Source of the DNA: Pleodorina starrii
Taxonomy: Eukaryota; Chlorophyta; Chlorophyceae; Chlamydomonadales; Volvocaceae
Direction of reading: 5' to 3'
DNA length: 64,000 bases
Assembly (NCBI GenBank): GCA_030267565.1
Contig: BRXU01000009.1
Location: forward strand, 347,501 to 411,500
Shown here: positions 13,801 to 24,300 of the stretch, piece by piece
Layout: each line of letters starts with the position of its first letter
How positions within the stretch are numbered: position 1 is the first letter of the stretch
Position numbers and translations under genes: made by a program
Notes under the pieces: model-generated
Database searches by the model: none
Told to the model about the DNA's origin: nothing
Seen by the model: only the letters and a program-made list of their open reading frames with translations

Positions 13801-16800
13801 GTGGCTTGGCAGCTTGTACAACGATTTGATCGTCTTTCTCCTGTGTGTGTGTGTGTGTTGGGGGGGTGGGTGGGTGGGATGCCCCAGCGTCCTGTTTTTT
13901 GCGCTGGAGCCTCTCCTAGCTTCGTCAGCAACGCAGCACGCGCGAACCCCGTCCTGCCTCGGCTCATCCCCCACCCTCAACCCCCTTACCCCAACCCCCA
14001 CGTCGTCATCGCCCTCGCGGCATTTCCTTTGGTCTTTTTTCCATTTCGCCCTTCCTCCGTGTCTGTCAGCGTGTCAGCACTGTACCTGTCAAACCCTTCT
14101 CAACCCACTCTTTGCCCCCCCTGCCCCCCCCCTTTGCCCCCCCTCTGCCCCCCCCCTTTACCCCCCCCCTCCCAGGTGTTGACTTTACGAACCTGTCTCT
14201 GCGACTGCGCTCCGCCCAACTGGACGATCAGACCCCGGGCAGCGCGTATCCTGTCGTACTGCAGCCCCTGGAGCAGTCGTCATCCGAGACCAGTGACCCG
14301 CTGTTCGTACTGCAGTACTGCTTCCAGGTGGGACTGGGCGGGCGGGGGCCGGCCCGAGAAGGAGAGGGAGAGGGGGGAGGAGAGGGTTTTTTCCCGCAAG
14401 AGGCAGGACGTGACGTGACGTGATGTGACATGACGGGGCAAAGACCGTTCTGCGAACGAGACGTGTCACTTGGTGGTGGTGGTGGTGGTGGTGGTGGTGG
14501 TGGTGGTGGTGGTGTCCGCGTCCCGTGGGTCGTTGTTTCCGCGCCCCCCCTCTCCCCCTCCCCCGATTTTACAGCCCTCGTCCGCCCCAAACTAATGTCC
14601 CCTCTTCCTCCTCCCCCTCCCCCTCCCCCGCCCCCTCCTCCACAGCCCGGCAAGCTCCGGTTCGCGCTGCACTGCCCCGTCATCGCCGCCCAACTGCTGC
14701 CGCTGCGCCTCTCCCTTGCTGAGCCGCTGCTGTGGAGACTGTGGGGCATGTCGCGGAGCGTGGCGGAGGCGGGCGCGGCGGGACTGCAGCAGCAGCAGCA
14801 GCAGCAGTCGGGGGCGCTGGCGGGCCGCCGCACGCAGCAGCAGGTAGGACCCGTATACCGTACCAGTACGGCATCCGTACATCAGTACATTCTTGGATCC
14901 TTGGGGTGGATTCGCGCTTACCTACTGAGAACCTGACCTTCTGAGTCGGGGGGTACAGGAGGAATATCTGTTAAGCTGGGGTGGGGTCCCTCTTCCCCCG
15001 TTTTTGTTTATTTGCAATTCGTACTTGCCCCCATACTGCGCCCCAGTTTAGTCCTCCGCATCTATCCCCACCTCGCTTCTCCCTCTCCTCCCCATCCCTC
15101 CCTCCCCTTTGTCTCCCCCTCTCGCCCCCGCCCGCCCCACCACCCCAGGTGGCCGGTGCCGACGTGCCGCTCAACATCGATTTGATGGTGGTGGAGGATG
15201 TACCGCTGCGGTTGTCGTTCCGCTCCGATGCGGCCTCCCGACCCCGTTGGGCCTCCGGAGGTGTTCTGAGGTTGGGCCTGGATTTGGCTCAGCTGGAGGA
15301 TCTGGAGCTGGAGCTGCCGGGTGAGGGGGGGTGACTCACCTCAAACCTCACCTCATACCACTCCTCATACCTCACCTCACCTCATACCTCACCTCACCTC
15401 AGACCTCATGTCATATCTCACCTCATACCTCACCTTATCCCTCACCTCATACCTCACCTTATACCTCACCTCATACCTCACCTCAGATTTTACCTCATAC
15501 CTCACCTCATACCCCACCTCATACCTCACCTCATACCTCACCTCATACCTTACCTCAGACCACATCTCATACCTCAACTCAGACCACACCTCATACCTCA
15601 CCTCAGACCTCACCTCATACCTCACACCACACCACACCACACCACACCACACCACACCACACCACACCACACCACACCACACCACACCACACCCGCAGGT
15701 GTTGAGTTGGAGCGGGTGCGGCTTCTTCGATCGGAGTTGCTGAAGAAGGTTCACGACCGGCTGCAGGTGCGGGTGTGAGTGTGTGTGGGTGGGTGCGTGT
15801 AGATGGTGCTGCCGCGATCTGCACCCATCCCCTGTCGCTGGTATGGAAGGGTCCTCATCCATGACCTGATGGCATGTGCTCCATCCCTCTCTTCCTCGAC
15901 AGTCCCTACCTTGGTTTGTGCTGCTGCTGAATCGCAAATCTTAGTCAACCTCAGATCCCCCATCAGAACATCGCCACGAAAGCATTGCTTCGAAGCCCTC
16001 ATATATCTCCGCAAAGCGGTGCAAACCCTTCGATCCCCGATTGTTCTACCATCCCCAAAATTTCAAATCCTTTATTTCAAATCCTTCATTTCGGATCCTT
16101 CAAATCCTGCTACTTCAAATTCAATTTAACAAATTAGAATCCACATTCAAATTTAAACCCCCTACATTGTGATCCAAACCCACTCCTCCTCTTCATCAGG
16201 AGCGCATCTTCTCAATGGCGCTGGCGGTTGTTCGCTCCGCGGGTATGTTGGGCGGACTGTCCAAGGTGCTCGCGGTGTCATCGGCGGGGGTGGCGCAGTT
16301 GGCCCGAGACGGAGCGGCGGCGGGAGGCGGAGCAGGAGGAGGAGGAGGAGCCGGCAGCAGAGGGGCGGGGGCGGCGGTCGGGCGGGCGGGCGGGGCGGGA
16401 GGCCCCGGAGGAGCAGCGGCAGGTGGAGGCGAGGTGGGTGGGCGGGTTCGCGGTGGGTTTTAGGGTTTGGTAAGCCGGTCGGGAGCAGGTTCCCGATCAG
16501 TACGCCTCTCCTCTCAGCGGCACTCGGTTGTCAGTCGGGGGATATGGTGAATTACGGAATATGAGGATGAGATGGTGATGTGGGACTACAGCCTGTCGGA
16601 TGTGTGTAAAAGTGGGGGAGTCTGGATCCCCTGCTGGGCCCTAAGGGCCCTGATGTGTGTGCGTGTGTGTGTGCGTGTGTGTATGCGTGTGCCTCTGGAC
16701 TGAAACTGATATGGTGATGACTGAACTGGACTGGACTGAACTGGACTGGACTGGTCGAAAGGCCTTTCCCCTCGCCTCGACCCCGACTCTAACCCGGCCT

Positions 16801-19800
16801 AAACCCTGACCCCAACCCCCAACCCCCAACCCCCCAGGTCCGCAGCCTTCAGTCGGGAGTGGTGGAGGGCGGTCGTCAGTTCGCCCGGGGTGTGCTGGCG
16901 GGGGCCACCGGACTGCTCACCAAGCCTGTGGAGGGCGCGGAGAGGGGCGGAGTCACGGGGTTCCTGGGGGGACTGGCAAAGGTGGGAGAGAGGGGGGAGG
17001 GAGTGGCTGGGGGTGGGGGTGGGGTGGGGTGGGGGCGGGCGAGTGAGTGACTTAGGTAAGGGGAAGGAGAAGGGGAAGGTTTGCGGAAGCGATGCGCAGC
17101 CGTGAGCCGGGGTGAGACGGAGCGGCACTGGCCACTCAGCGTGTTTGTAGCGTTGAGGTTGGAAGGGGGAGGAGGGGGAAGAGGGGCGGGGGTACCCTCT
17201 CTTTCTGGCGTCCCCCTCCCCCCAAGACCCGGGCGTCCTCCCTTGCTGATTACTTACTAGTTAGCTTCCTGCATTCTTAACAACGCCACCCCACCCCACC
17301 CCACCCCACCCCACCCCACTCCACCCCACCCCACCCCACCCCAACCCAACCCACCCTACCCAGGGTATTGTGGGCGTTGCCGTACAGCCGGTGAGCGGTG
17401 CGCTGGCGGCTGTGAGCAAGGTGACCGAGGGAGTGGATGTGACCCGGCGCAACATCGCGGGGGCGGTGGCGGGGGCGGCGGGGGTGCGGAGGCAGGGAGT
17501 GGCTCGGAAGAGGCTGCAGCGAGCATTTACCGGTGAGGGGGGGGGGAAGGGCGGGGGCGGGTGGGAGGGCAGGTGGGGGCGGGTGGGAGGGCAGGTGGGG
17601 GCGGGTGGGAGGGCAGGTGGGGGCGGGTGGGAGGGCAGGTGGGGGCGGGTGGGGGGCGAGTAGCAGTTTGTGATGAGGGGTGTGGGATTGCCTGGCTGCT
17701 AATGATGCTGCTGCTGCTGCTGGGCTGGACCTCGGATGGTTTTAGGGTTTTCAGCGCCGGACTGCAGCCCTGCTGCATCCTTATCCTCAATCCTCGCTCG
17801 TCCTCGTTCACGGACCAACCTTCCTTCAAGCCAGCTTCCGCCTGGGCTCGGCTCATGTTAACTCCAACCCCAACCCCAACCCCAACCCCAACCCCAACCC
17901 CAACCCCAACCCCAACCCCAACCCCAACCCCAACCCCAACCCCTTCGTTCCAGGTGATAACGTGTTGCGCCCCTTCAGTCTTCATCCCGCACTGGGCCAG
18001 GCGCTGCTCTACTCGGTGGCCACCTGGCTCAGCCCGGGAGCGGGGGCTGACCCACGGGTCGGCGGTGGAGGCGGCGCGGGGGGCGCAGCCGGCGCCGCCG
18101 CTGGCGGCGGCGCCGCCGGCGCCATTCTGAGCGGACTTAGCTTCGTGGCTGGGTCGCTGCCGGCCGTGGGTCGCGTCGTTACGTCTTCCCGTCCGGACCT
18201 CCGACGGGACCGTTACGAGGAGCACTGGGTGTTGCCGGGGGCGGTGGTGCTGCTGATCACAGACCGAAGAGTGCTGGCCATGAGGGCGCCGGGTGAGTCG
18301 GTCGGTCGGTCGGTGTCTGTCTGTCGGTCAGTCGGTCGGTCGGTCTGTCCCAAAACGAAGGCCCCCGTCCCTTCCCGTCCGCCTCCGCGCCTCGCACTCT
18401 CAAGCCCCTCCCCACCGCCTTCCCACTCCCACTCCCGCTCCGTGCTGCTTGCAGCCCTCAACACCCTTTCCCCACTTCCAGCCCCCCTCCCATTCACACC
18501 CTAAAATCCTGAAACCCTAAACCCTAAAACCCTAAACCCTAAACCCCAAAAACGACCCCTAAACCCCTAAAACCACCCCGCATTTCCGCCCTCTCCAGAG
18601 TTCATCTTACTCCAGGCCGCGGTGCTGTCCGGCGACGTCTCCCACGTCACCGAGGTCCCCGCGGGCGACGCCATCGTGTTGTGGCACCTGCCCTGGCCCG
18701 AGATGTTATCCGCGGAGCTGGCCTGGTTCGACAAACCTGGTTCGACCGCGGCGGGGGGCGCATCGGCAGGGGGCAGGGGCCAGCAGCAGGGGGCGCGGCA
18801 GGCGGCCGCGGCGGCGGCGGCGGCGTACGGCGCTGCGGGGTTGGCGCCGCCGGCTGACGGGCTGGTCTTGCACCGGAAGCACCGCTCTGAGGACGACCAG
18901 TTGTACTACGAAGCGCACTGCGTGTGAGTGGGGCCGGTGGGGGTGGGGGCGGGGCATGTGGGTGTGGGGGTGGGGGTGGGGGTGAGTGGGTCGCCGCCTT
19001 GCCCTCCCTCGTCCCGCCCCGCTCCCCTCCTTCGCGCCTTCCGTCGCCTCCGTTCCACCGCTGCGGTCTCACCCTAAATCCATCCCGCCCCGCTCCGCCC
19101 CGCGCCATCCCGCCTTCCCGCCGCTCCGAAACCTGCTCGTCCAGTCCCGGCACCTCCCAGGCGTCCGACGTACTCAATCGGCTCCAGGAGGTCCGCTACC
19201 GCTGCTACCTGCTGCTGAGACAACAGGAGAGGGGATGGAAGGACAGCACGCCGCAGCAGGTGCAGCTGGCGGCGGCGGCGGCCATGGCCGCCGCCGCGGC
19301 GGCGGCGACCGGTGGCGGCGGCGGCGCCGCCGCCGCCGCCGCCGCTGGGCGGACCGCGCCGCTGGCAGCGGCGGCGGCCGCACCCGCTGCTGCTGCTGGC
19401 GGCGGTCCGTCGTTGAGTCAGCGGCCGCAGGCGGGACCTGATGTCGTACATGTCGTACTGCCGGACACGATGCTGAGTCAGGACTTCAAGTTGGTGTGGG
19501 CGGCTACGGGCGGCAGGGCCAGCGGGGGGCGCTCATGCTCCATCTGGCGACCCACGGGTCCGCCGGGATATGTGGCGCTGGGAGATGTGGCAGTCACGGG
19601 TACGTTGGGGGGGGGTGGCGGGGGTAGCGGGGGTGCTTGGTGCCTCACAATTGGGAATTTGCCTCTGCCTCCGATATACAAAAATATTGGCTTTTTAGTG
19701 TTGTTGACGACGTAGGTCGAATAAACCCATTTACAGATCGATGCTGATGGCGATGATGATTTGTGACCCGGAGTGCAAGGGGGGAGGGACCCATCCCCCT

Positions 19801-20376
19801 GTCTGCTGTTTCGCTGCTGGCTACATGCAAAGATATGCCTTCTGGCATTTTTTACGGCGGCGGAATGACACTCCGCCCGTCCTCCGCCCTCGTCCCTCCG
19901 AACACGCCCCTCCAATCACGCCCTTCCCAGGCCGCGAGCCGCCCCGACCCGTCCGCCTGTACAAGGACTCCCCCGCGCTCGCCGCAGCCGCCGTCAACGC
20001 CAGTGGCAGCGGCGACGCGCCCGCCAGCGAGACCCCCCGCCTGGTCCCCCCCGTGGGCTACAACCTCATCTTCCGCGATGGGGCCAACCCGCCGCTGACA
20101 CTTTGGAAGCCGGTGCCGCCGCGCGGATACGCCGAGATGGGCTGCGTGGCCTGGCCGGAGATCGAGGAGCCGCCGCTGGGGCTGGTGCGCTGTCTGCGGC
20201 GGGATCTGGTGGCGCCCGGCCGTGTGTTCGACTCGCCGGTGTGGGTGGGCGGCAGCAGCGACAACGTGTATTGGCGGGCGGGGGTGTGGCCGGTGGACTG
20301 CCCCGCGGGGACGTTTGTGGCGGTCAAGGGAGACGGGCCGCCGCCCAGGCCGCTGGTGCGTGAGGCGGTGTTCTGA
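1..20376 (+). CDS. VPS13: VPS13-family bridge-like lipid transfer protein, C-terminal 2,922 residues (5' end outside window)
   Basis: VPS13 proteins bridge membranes at contact sites and carry lipids; the chorein N-terminus lies upstream of the window. Thirty-four exons join in one open frame: 1-189, 535-622, 866-1011, 1384-1593, 1704-2048, 2386-2832, 3038-3305, 3458-3709, 4456-4653, 4792-5230, 5550-5980, 6492-6616, 6916-7012, 7346-7764, 8403-8677, 9099-9403, 9936-10157, 10415-10593, 11159-11731, 12001-12268, 12536-12714, 12956-13000, 13355-13721, 14176-14327, 14646-14843, 15149-15320, 15699-15766, 16200-16433, 16838-16981, 17364-17532, 17954-18292, 18599-18923, 19145-19599, 19931-20376 (TGA). 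Phases agree at every junction. Family marks include GVWEPFLEP at the start, [11 protein letters not shown] at 14.2 kb and [10 protein letters not shown] at 16.9 kb. Ala, Gly and Gln runs interrupt many exons. Some splice sites, such as the weak donor at 13,722, are inferred from phase. Confidence 0.9.
1012..1383 (+). other. GC-AG intron in VPS13
   Basis: The only donor that keeps the frame after GDRQ is CAG|GCAAGG at 1,011/1,012, and the acceptor is TTCAG at 1,383. The rest of the donor matches the consensus, as is usual for GC-AG introns. The intron also contains a CCCCAC/CCCTGC pyrimidine-rich repeat from about 1,240 to 1,380. Confidence 0.7.
2270..2325 (+). repeat. 16-bp tandem repeat, about 3.5 copies, in a VPS13 intron
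   Basis: The unit TACCGGTAACACATCC is repeated at 2,270, 2,286 and 2,302, followed by a partial copy. The repeat contains the ACCGGT palindrome, which recurs singly in many introns of the window. Confidence 0.9.
3898..4340 (+). repeat. CCATCTAT/CCACCTAT tetranucleotide array in a VPS13 intron
   Basis: About 440 bp of imperfect CTAT, CCAT and CACC tetranucleotide units fills the intron between exons 3,458-3,709 and 4,456-4,653. Open frames across it read as Ile/Pro/Ser/Tyr repeats and are not genes. Confidence 0.95.
4792..5230 (+). other. DysF-like (ferlin/peroxin-type) exon of VPS13
   Basis: The exon encodes [15 protein letters not shown] followed by an arginine/tryptophan run ([12 protein letters not shown]). 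This pairing of an aromatic strand with RRRRWxR is the hallmark of dysferlin/peroxin-type repeats, which also occur in VPS13-like proteins. It is window-encoded residues 715-861. The second half is an Ala/Gly expansion, which is unlikely to be part of the fold. Confidence 0.6.
6000..6140 (+). repeat. GGGAGGGCGGGGAGGGA purine-rich minisatellite in an intron
   Basis: Degenerate G-rich units of about 10-20 bp with many GGG triplets follow the donor at 5,981. The plus strand has clear G-quadruplex potential. Confidence 0.7.
7827..8125 (+). repeat. (ATGCAC)n hexamer array, about 50 copies, in a VPS13 intron
   Basis: A run of 299 bp of ATGCAC units, without interruption by eye, lies in the intron 7,765-8,402. 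Every step alternates purine and pyrimidine. No frame on either strand contains a stop, which creates long artefactual ORFs (Met-His, Cys-Thr, Val-His). Confidence 0.97.
8935..9095 (+). repeat. CCCT/CCCTC pyrimidine tract before a VPS13 acceptor
   Basis: About 160 bp of nearly pure C/T in CCCT units runs directly into the acceptor CCCCGCAG at 9,098. It is an extremely long polypyrimidine tract. Confidence 0.85.
9741..9833 (+). repeat. 43-bp tandem duplication in a VPS13 intron
   Basis: Two units, 9,741-9,783 and 9,784-9,826, starting ATGCCCAACCCCCTCCTC, differ at about two positions and are followed by a few bases of a third. They lie in the intron 9,404-9,935. Confidence 0.9.
10956..10984 (+). 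repeat. Tandem pair of the TGACCCGTGGGTCA palindrome
   Basis: Two 14-bp copies, 10,956-10,969 and 10,971-10,984, are separated by one base. A further core copy is at 10,823-10,834. They lie in the intron 10,594-11,158. The same core occurs in several exons (see findings). Confidence 0.95.
11776..11843 (+). repeat. (CCCT)n tract in a VPS13 intron
   Basis: About 68 bp of near-perfect CCCT tetranucleotides lies in the intron 11,732-12,000. Confidence 0.9.
13094..13123 (+). repeat. Three TTTTAGGG telomere-type units in a VPS13 intron
   Basis: TTTTAGGG is repeated at 13,094, 13,102 and 13,110 and then degenerates. This octamer is the telomere repeat known from Chlamydomonas reinhardtii. Looser C-strand variants follow at 13,270-13,325. 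Confidence 0.9.
14471..14514 (+). repeat. (GGT)n trinucleotide run in an intron
   Basis: Fourteen or so GGT units lie in the intron 14,328-14,645. Confidence 0.9.
15336..15697 (+). repeat. CTCATACCTCAC array and ACACC array filling an intron
   Basis: The intron 15,321-15,698 consists almost entirely of degenerate 10-12 bp CTCATACCTCAC units, followed by about 14 ACACC pentamers that reach the acceptor. It carries no other signal apart from the splice sites. Confidence 0.9.
16838..17532 (+). other. VPS13 C-terminal (ATG2-like) helical domain exons
   Basis: Two exons (16,838-16,981 and 17,364-17,532) encode [33 protein letters not shown] and [10 protein letters not shown]. The KPVEGA(x)xGG and KG(I/L)VG(V/L)xxxPV pair is highly characteristic of the VPS13 C-terminal domain, amphipathic helices that bind membranes or lipid droplets in the family. 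This is the strongest single identifier of the gene. Confidence 0.85.
17278..17345 (+). repeat. (CCCCA)n array before a VPS13 acceptor
   Basis: About a dozen CCCCA pentamers lie upstream of the acceptor CCCAG at 17,363. The minus strand is G-quadruplex-prone. Confidence 0.85.
17541..17655 (+). repeat. 22-bp G-rich minisatellite, about 4-5 copies
   Basis: Units reading GGGGGCGGGTGGGAGGGCAG plus two bases are repeated directly after the donor at 17,533. Each has four or more G triplets. Confidence 0.85.
17866..17943 (+). repeat. (AACCCC)13 array, equivalent to the GGGGTT telomere-type repeat, just before an acceptor
   Basis: About thirteen uninterrupted AACCCC hexamers end ten bases before the acceptor TTCCAG at 17,953. 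On the minus strand the repeat is GGGGTT, the sequence of ciliate (Tetrahymena) telomeres. Confidence 0.93.
17954..18923 (+). other. PH-like segment of VPS13
   Basis: Two exons encode [17 protein letters not shown], then [10 protein letters not shown] with [17 protein letters not shown], then [16 protein letters not shown]. The order matches the C-terminal pleckstrin-like module of VPS13 proteins, with LITDRRVL as the typical strand. An Ala/Gly insertion with a GACCC-AC-GGGTC palindrome (18,049-18,060) sits before it. Confidence 0.6.
18508..18575 (+). repeat. CCCTAAA/CCCTAAAA telomere-like motifs in a VPS13 intron
   Basis: Several CCCTAAA and CCCTAAAA units in succession lie in the intron 18,293-18,598, decaying into C/A-rich sequence. 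Both the 7-mer (plant type) and 8-mer (Chlamydomonas type) occur. Confidence 0.85.
19145..20376 (+). other. VPS62-like terminal domain of VPS13
   Basis: The last two exons encode two similar blocks: [19 protein letters not shown], and [20 protein letters not shown] followed by [15 protein letters not shown]. The W(R/K)P-x-x-P-x-GY-x-x-(L/M)G pattern is that of the VPS62 (DUF946) fold, which is also found within plant VPS13 proteins. The gene stops at TGA 20,374-20,376. Confidence 0.65.
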
Positions 20377-21313
20377 CGTTTTGACTTCTGAGGGGGGGGA
20401 ATGGCCGAGTTGAGTCCAGGGATGGGATGGGCCTGGGATGGAATGGAATGGGGGGTTTTTAGGGTACTGCTTTGCGCATGATTGGTTTGGAAACTGGCCT
20501 CCCAAACTAGCTGGTTGCTGGCCCATAGTATTTTGTTGCATCAGACGCCCCGGTCACAGGACCGACCGATATCGGCGACCGACCGACCGAGTCGTTCGAC
20601 CGTAGTTGCTTGGGATTACTGATTGGACTGAATGGCAGATCGACTCGGTTGAGCATGCAGCTCTGTTGGGCATGTTGCGCAAACAACACACCTGTTGAGC
20701 GGCGGTCGTCTGTAATACCGGTGTAAGCTGAACAGCAGCACATCACGGTAAGGGGGCAACATACTCTTCAGGATGTTGGGCGCTAAAAAGAAGAGGGGGC
20801 GGGGCAACCCTGCTGGGGGCTGGCGGTGCTGGGCACCCACACACGCTACCCCACCGCGCTTCCTCAAACACCCGGCGGTGCAGCACCACGAGGCACTGGA
20901 AGGACGACGACGCTGGCGGCTTCTCCCTCCGACGATGATCGCCCCCCAACCCATCTGATGCAAATCCATGCAAATCCATCTGATGCAAATCCGTAAAAGT
21001 CGTCGTTTGATCTTCTAAGCACATAAATATTCCGGGTAAGCATACCGGTACTTCGCGCTCGCCGCTTCTTGCCACGCCATAGGGTTTAAGTCCGGCTAAT
21101 AACTAGTATCGGGCTAACTCCAACCTACACTAAACCGTGGTGGGGACACCTGCGCGCACGTCATGTCACTGCTGCAGACGAGATCTCAGAGGCCCTCTAA
21201 CGAGCGTGAGGGAAGAAACCTGCGGCGGCAACCTGCTGACACCGTTACGGCACAGCTACCTGTCCACGGCAGCTGTGTACGGCCCCCAACCGACAACGGA
21301 ACGCCAACCGAAT
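20377..21313. other. Tail-to-tail interval between VPS13 and chlorophyllase
   Basis: This is VPS13 3' UTR up to about 20,740, then sequence that should hold the chlorophyllase 3' UTR. GC is lower than in the exons. No minus-strand TGTAA was found here, so the chlorophyllase 3' end is not fixed. No further gene is seen. Confidence 0.6.
20711..20726 (+). terminator. Two TGTAA poly(A) signals of VPS13
   Basis: TGTAA, the volvocine polyadenylation signal, occurs at 20,711-20,715 and 20,722-20,726, about 340 bp after the VPS13 stop. Confidence 0.65.
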
Positions 21314-24300
21314 CTAGGGCTCCGCTCCTGCGGCGGCGCCGCCGCCGCCGCCAGTCCGCAGACCCTCGGGCCACTGCCGCTCGTTCCACTCGCCGTACAA
21401 CGACCGCCGTACACCTTCATCCTCGTCATCAAAGTACTTGTACCGCGTCTCAAGGCGTAGTCCCGTGTCGTACTGCAGCCGTGTCACCATTCGATCCAGG
21501 CCCGAGCGCAACGCCTCCTGCACCACCACCGCCCTCTCGCCACCGCCACCACCGCCGCCAACGCCACCACCACCACCACTGGCGCTGCGCGGCGGCTCCC
21601 GCCGCTCATTCCCGGGTTTGACACGCGACGATGCGGCCGCCTCCGCCGGTGGCAACGACAACACCCCAACGCCCTCGCCCTGGGCTGCAGTGGCCCCACC
21701 CGCCCTCTCCACCCGCTGCCCCCTCACCCCACCGCGATCCCACGCCGCCGCGCCCGTCGCATCCTCCCCCCGCTCCCGATCCCCTACCCAATCTCGAATC
21801 TGGGTTTTTTGCACCTGGATGTCGGCGCCTCGCTCCGGAACCTGGCCCTCATCGGATTCCAAATCCAGATCCAGATCTTCATTCTGCTGCAGTACCGCCG
21901 CCGCCGCGTATGCCGCTTGCGCCAGTGAGGCCTGGCCCTTCAGTCCCTGGCGCTGCTGCAGCTGCTGCGCCAGTTGGGGAAGCGGGAGGGGCCGCGGGGA
22001 GGGGCCCGGAAAGGCCGAGGATGGGGCCTGCTGCTGCTGCTCCTGCTGCTGCTGCGGTTGCTGCTGCGGTTGTTGCGGTTGCTGCTGATGCTGGCAGGCG
22101 GAGGGGTAGGGCACCGGCAATCGGAAGATGTCCGCTCCTGGTCGGTCGGTCGGGTCGGGTCGGGTCGGGGGGAGATGAGATGAGATGGGGTGCACAGGCA
22201 GGCACCGGGGGAGGGGGGGCGCGCCACAAAATGGGGTGTTTGGACTTCGTGGCAAGCCCGGAGGGGGCGGGGCAGAGGGGGGGGTGACGACTGACTAGAC
22301 GAGTCACTGCCGCGGTCGATGGCGGATGGCTGGTGTGGGGGCTGGGGGCAGGTGGGTGCAGTGCCGTGAGGGGTAGCGCAAAAGCAACAGGCAGTCTTTT
22401 CTTGTCCCCCCTCACCCTCGGGGACACAAAAACACAAAAACCGCGAACCGACGCCAAGCAGCCAATCCGTAACAGCTCAGTCAGAGGCGACTTGTATGTT
22501 GTATCCCACTCAATCTAGAGCACCGCCACGCACGCTAGTACGAGTACGGCATGTTCGCGCTCACCTCGGTGTCGTACCATGCTCTCCCCCCATGCCACCA
22601 TGACCGCCAGCCCCACCGCCCGGACCGCCTCGTCATCCACCTCCCCCGTGGGACACAGCGCCCGTTGCAGCCCCGACAGCGAGTCCAAGAACTGAAAGTG
22701 ACCTGAGCAGCAGCAGCAGCAGGGGGATGACATGAGCAGCAGCAGCAGGGTTGACAAGAGCAGCAGCAGGGCGGCAGGGCATGGAGGGTACCCGGCAGCA
22801 GGGCAGGAGAGGGTTGACAAGTCAGGAGGGCAACAGGGCAGAGGAGGGAGGCAGCGAGCGGCAGAGAGGAAAAGGGCGGGAGAAGGCGCAAGCCGCCCGC
22901 CCCAAAGTCCATTTACCGGTAAACACACATGCGCGCGCGCACTGGCCCGCCTGCTTCGGGTCCCACCCACCCACCCACCTGCTTCGGGAATGGCCACCTC
23001 CCAGCTTGGGGCCGAAGAGGCCGCGAAGAAGCGCCGGTAGTTGGCCTGTGCGGGGGCGGGTCGGTGGGTCGTCAACAACAGAAAAGGAAGCACCCAACAC
23101 CCAACCCCCAACCCCTGCAACAGAGGGCACTCGTAAGCTCACCCCCAGTGCCAAGCCTGTGTCCCCCCCCCCTTTCCCGCCTCCAGCAGGCCATCGCCCC
23201 ATTCCGCGGACCCCGCCACGTCGCATATGTCGCATGGCATGTCGTACCATATCACATGTTGAGCCGTCTAGCCGTGTCGTGTCGATTCGATCTGTGTCTG
23301 TCATATGTCACGTCATTGCCGGTGTAACCTCACGTCAGGGTACGGCACGGTACGGTACGGCACCCCACCTGTCGCGGCGCGCAGTCTCCCCCGAGGCCTC
23401 CCCCCACCACCGCCAGAGGCAGCGGCCGCTCCCCGGGCATGTTGCGCAGAGCTGCCAGCGCCGAAGGGAAGCTGCAGGGAGGGAGGGAGGAGGGGAGAAG
23501 AAGCGTGAATTTGCAAGAATGAAACAAGAAGCCCTGCGGGGGGACAAAGAAGAGTACAGCCCGGGTGATGCACACACACACACGCGCACACGTACACACA
23601 CACACAGAGGCGCACAGAGGCGGACCTACCCGTGTCGTGCACGATGGTTCCCTCCCCCCCACCTCTCTCCGTGTTGGCGACACTGGCTCTCTCTCCTCCC
23701 ACCCCCCCCCCCAATATACCACTCGCCCCTTACCCCTCACCCGTCGCACCCCGCGCCCTCCTCTCACATCCGCACAACCGCGCACCCAACAACCCCCCCC
23801 CTCCGCCACTCACCCCGGCGCCAGTGGCGCGTACACGGTGTTGTCCACCGGGTCGATAAGGCACAGGGCAGCCACCCGGGCGTCCTCCGCCCCAGCCAGC
23901 GCCGCCAGCTTGCCACCCCTGGAGTCAGCGCAGCGCAGCAAAGAGCGAAGAGCGTAGCGAGGGGGAGGGAGGGCGGAGGGAGGGAGGGAGGGAGGGGGGT
24001 GATAGGCGGCACACGAGGCCAGACCCCAACGAGCCTAAACAGGACACGGAACAGGGGATACGGGAGGCTGCAACCCACCCGTTTCCGGCAGTCGCCGCAA
24101 CCGCCTGCCCCTGCCCCTGCCCCTGCCGCCCCCATCCCCACCTGGTTCAACCCACCCAGCGGCCACTCCACCCTCCCTCCCCACCCTGCCGCTTCACCCG
24201 CCCTCCCCACCCTCCCTGCCCACCCTGCCGCTTCACCCTCCCTCCCCACCCTCCCTCCCCACCTGCCCCACCGCCCTGCCCTCCGCCCCACCCCCCCCCT

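Larger units (their letters stand above)
5550..14327 (+). other. Exons covering the SHR-BD / VPS13 adaptor-binding region
   Basis: Fifteen exons encode the beta-rich region known as SHR-BD or VAB in VPS13. Visible cues are [16 protein letters not shown] (5.9 kb), [11 protein letters not shown] (7.4 kb), [13 protein letters not shown] (7.55 kb), [13 protein letters not shown] (8.4 kb), and [16 protein letters not shown] with the downstream [15 protein letters not shown] (13.6-14.2 kb). The same short motif, a hydrophobic strand followed by N-x-T/S-x-x-P, recurs, as expected for repeated modules. Gly/Ala insertions of 10-60 residues separate the modules. Confidence 0.7.

Noticed and set aside
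15321..15743. YLTS- and HTSP-repeat ORFs
   Set aside because: Translation of the CTCATACCTCAC array that fills an intron.
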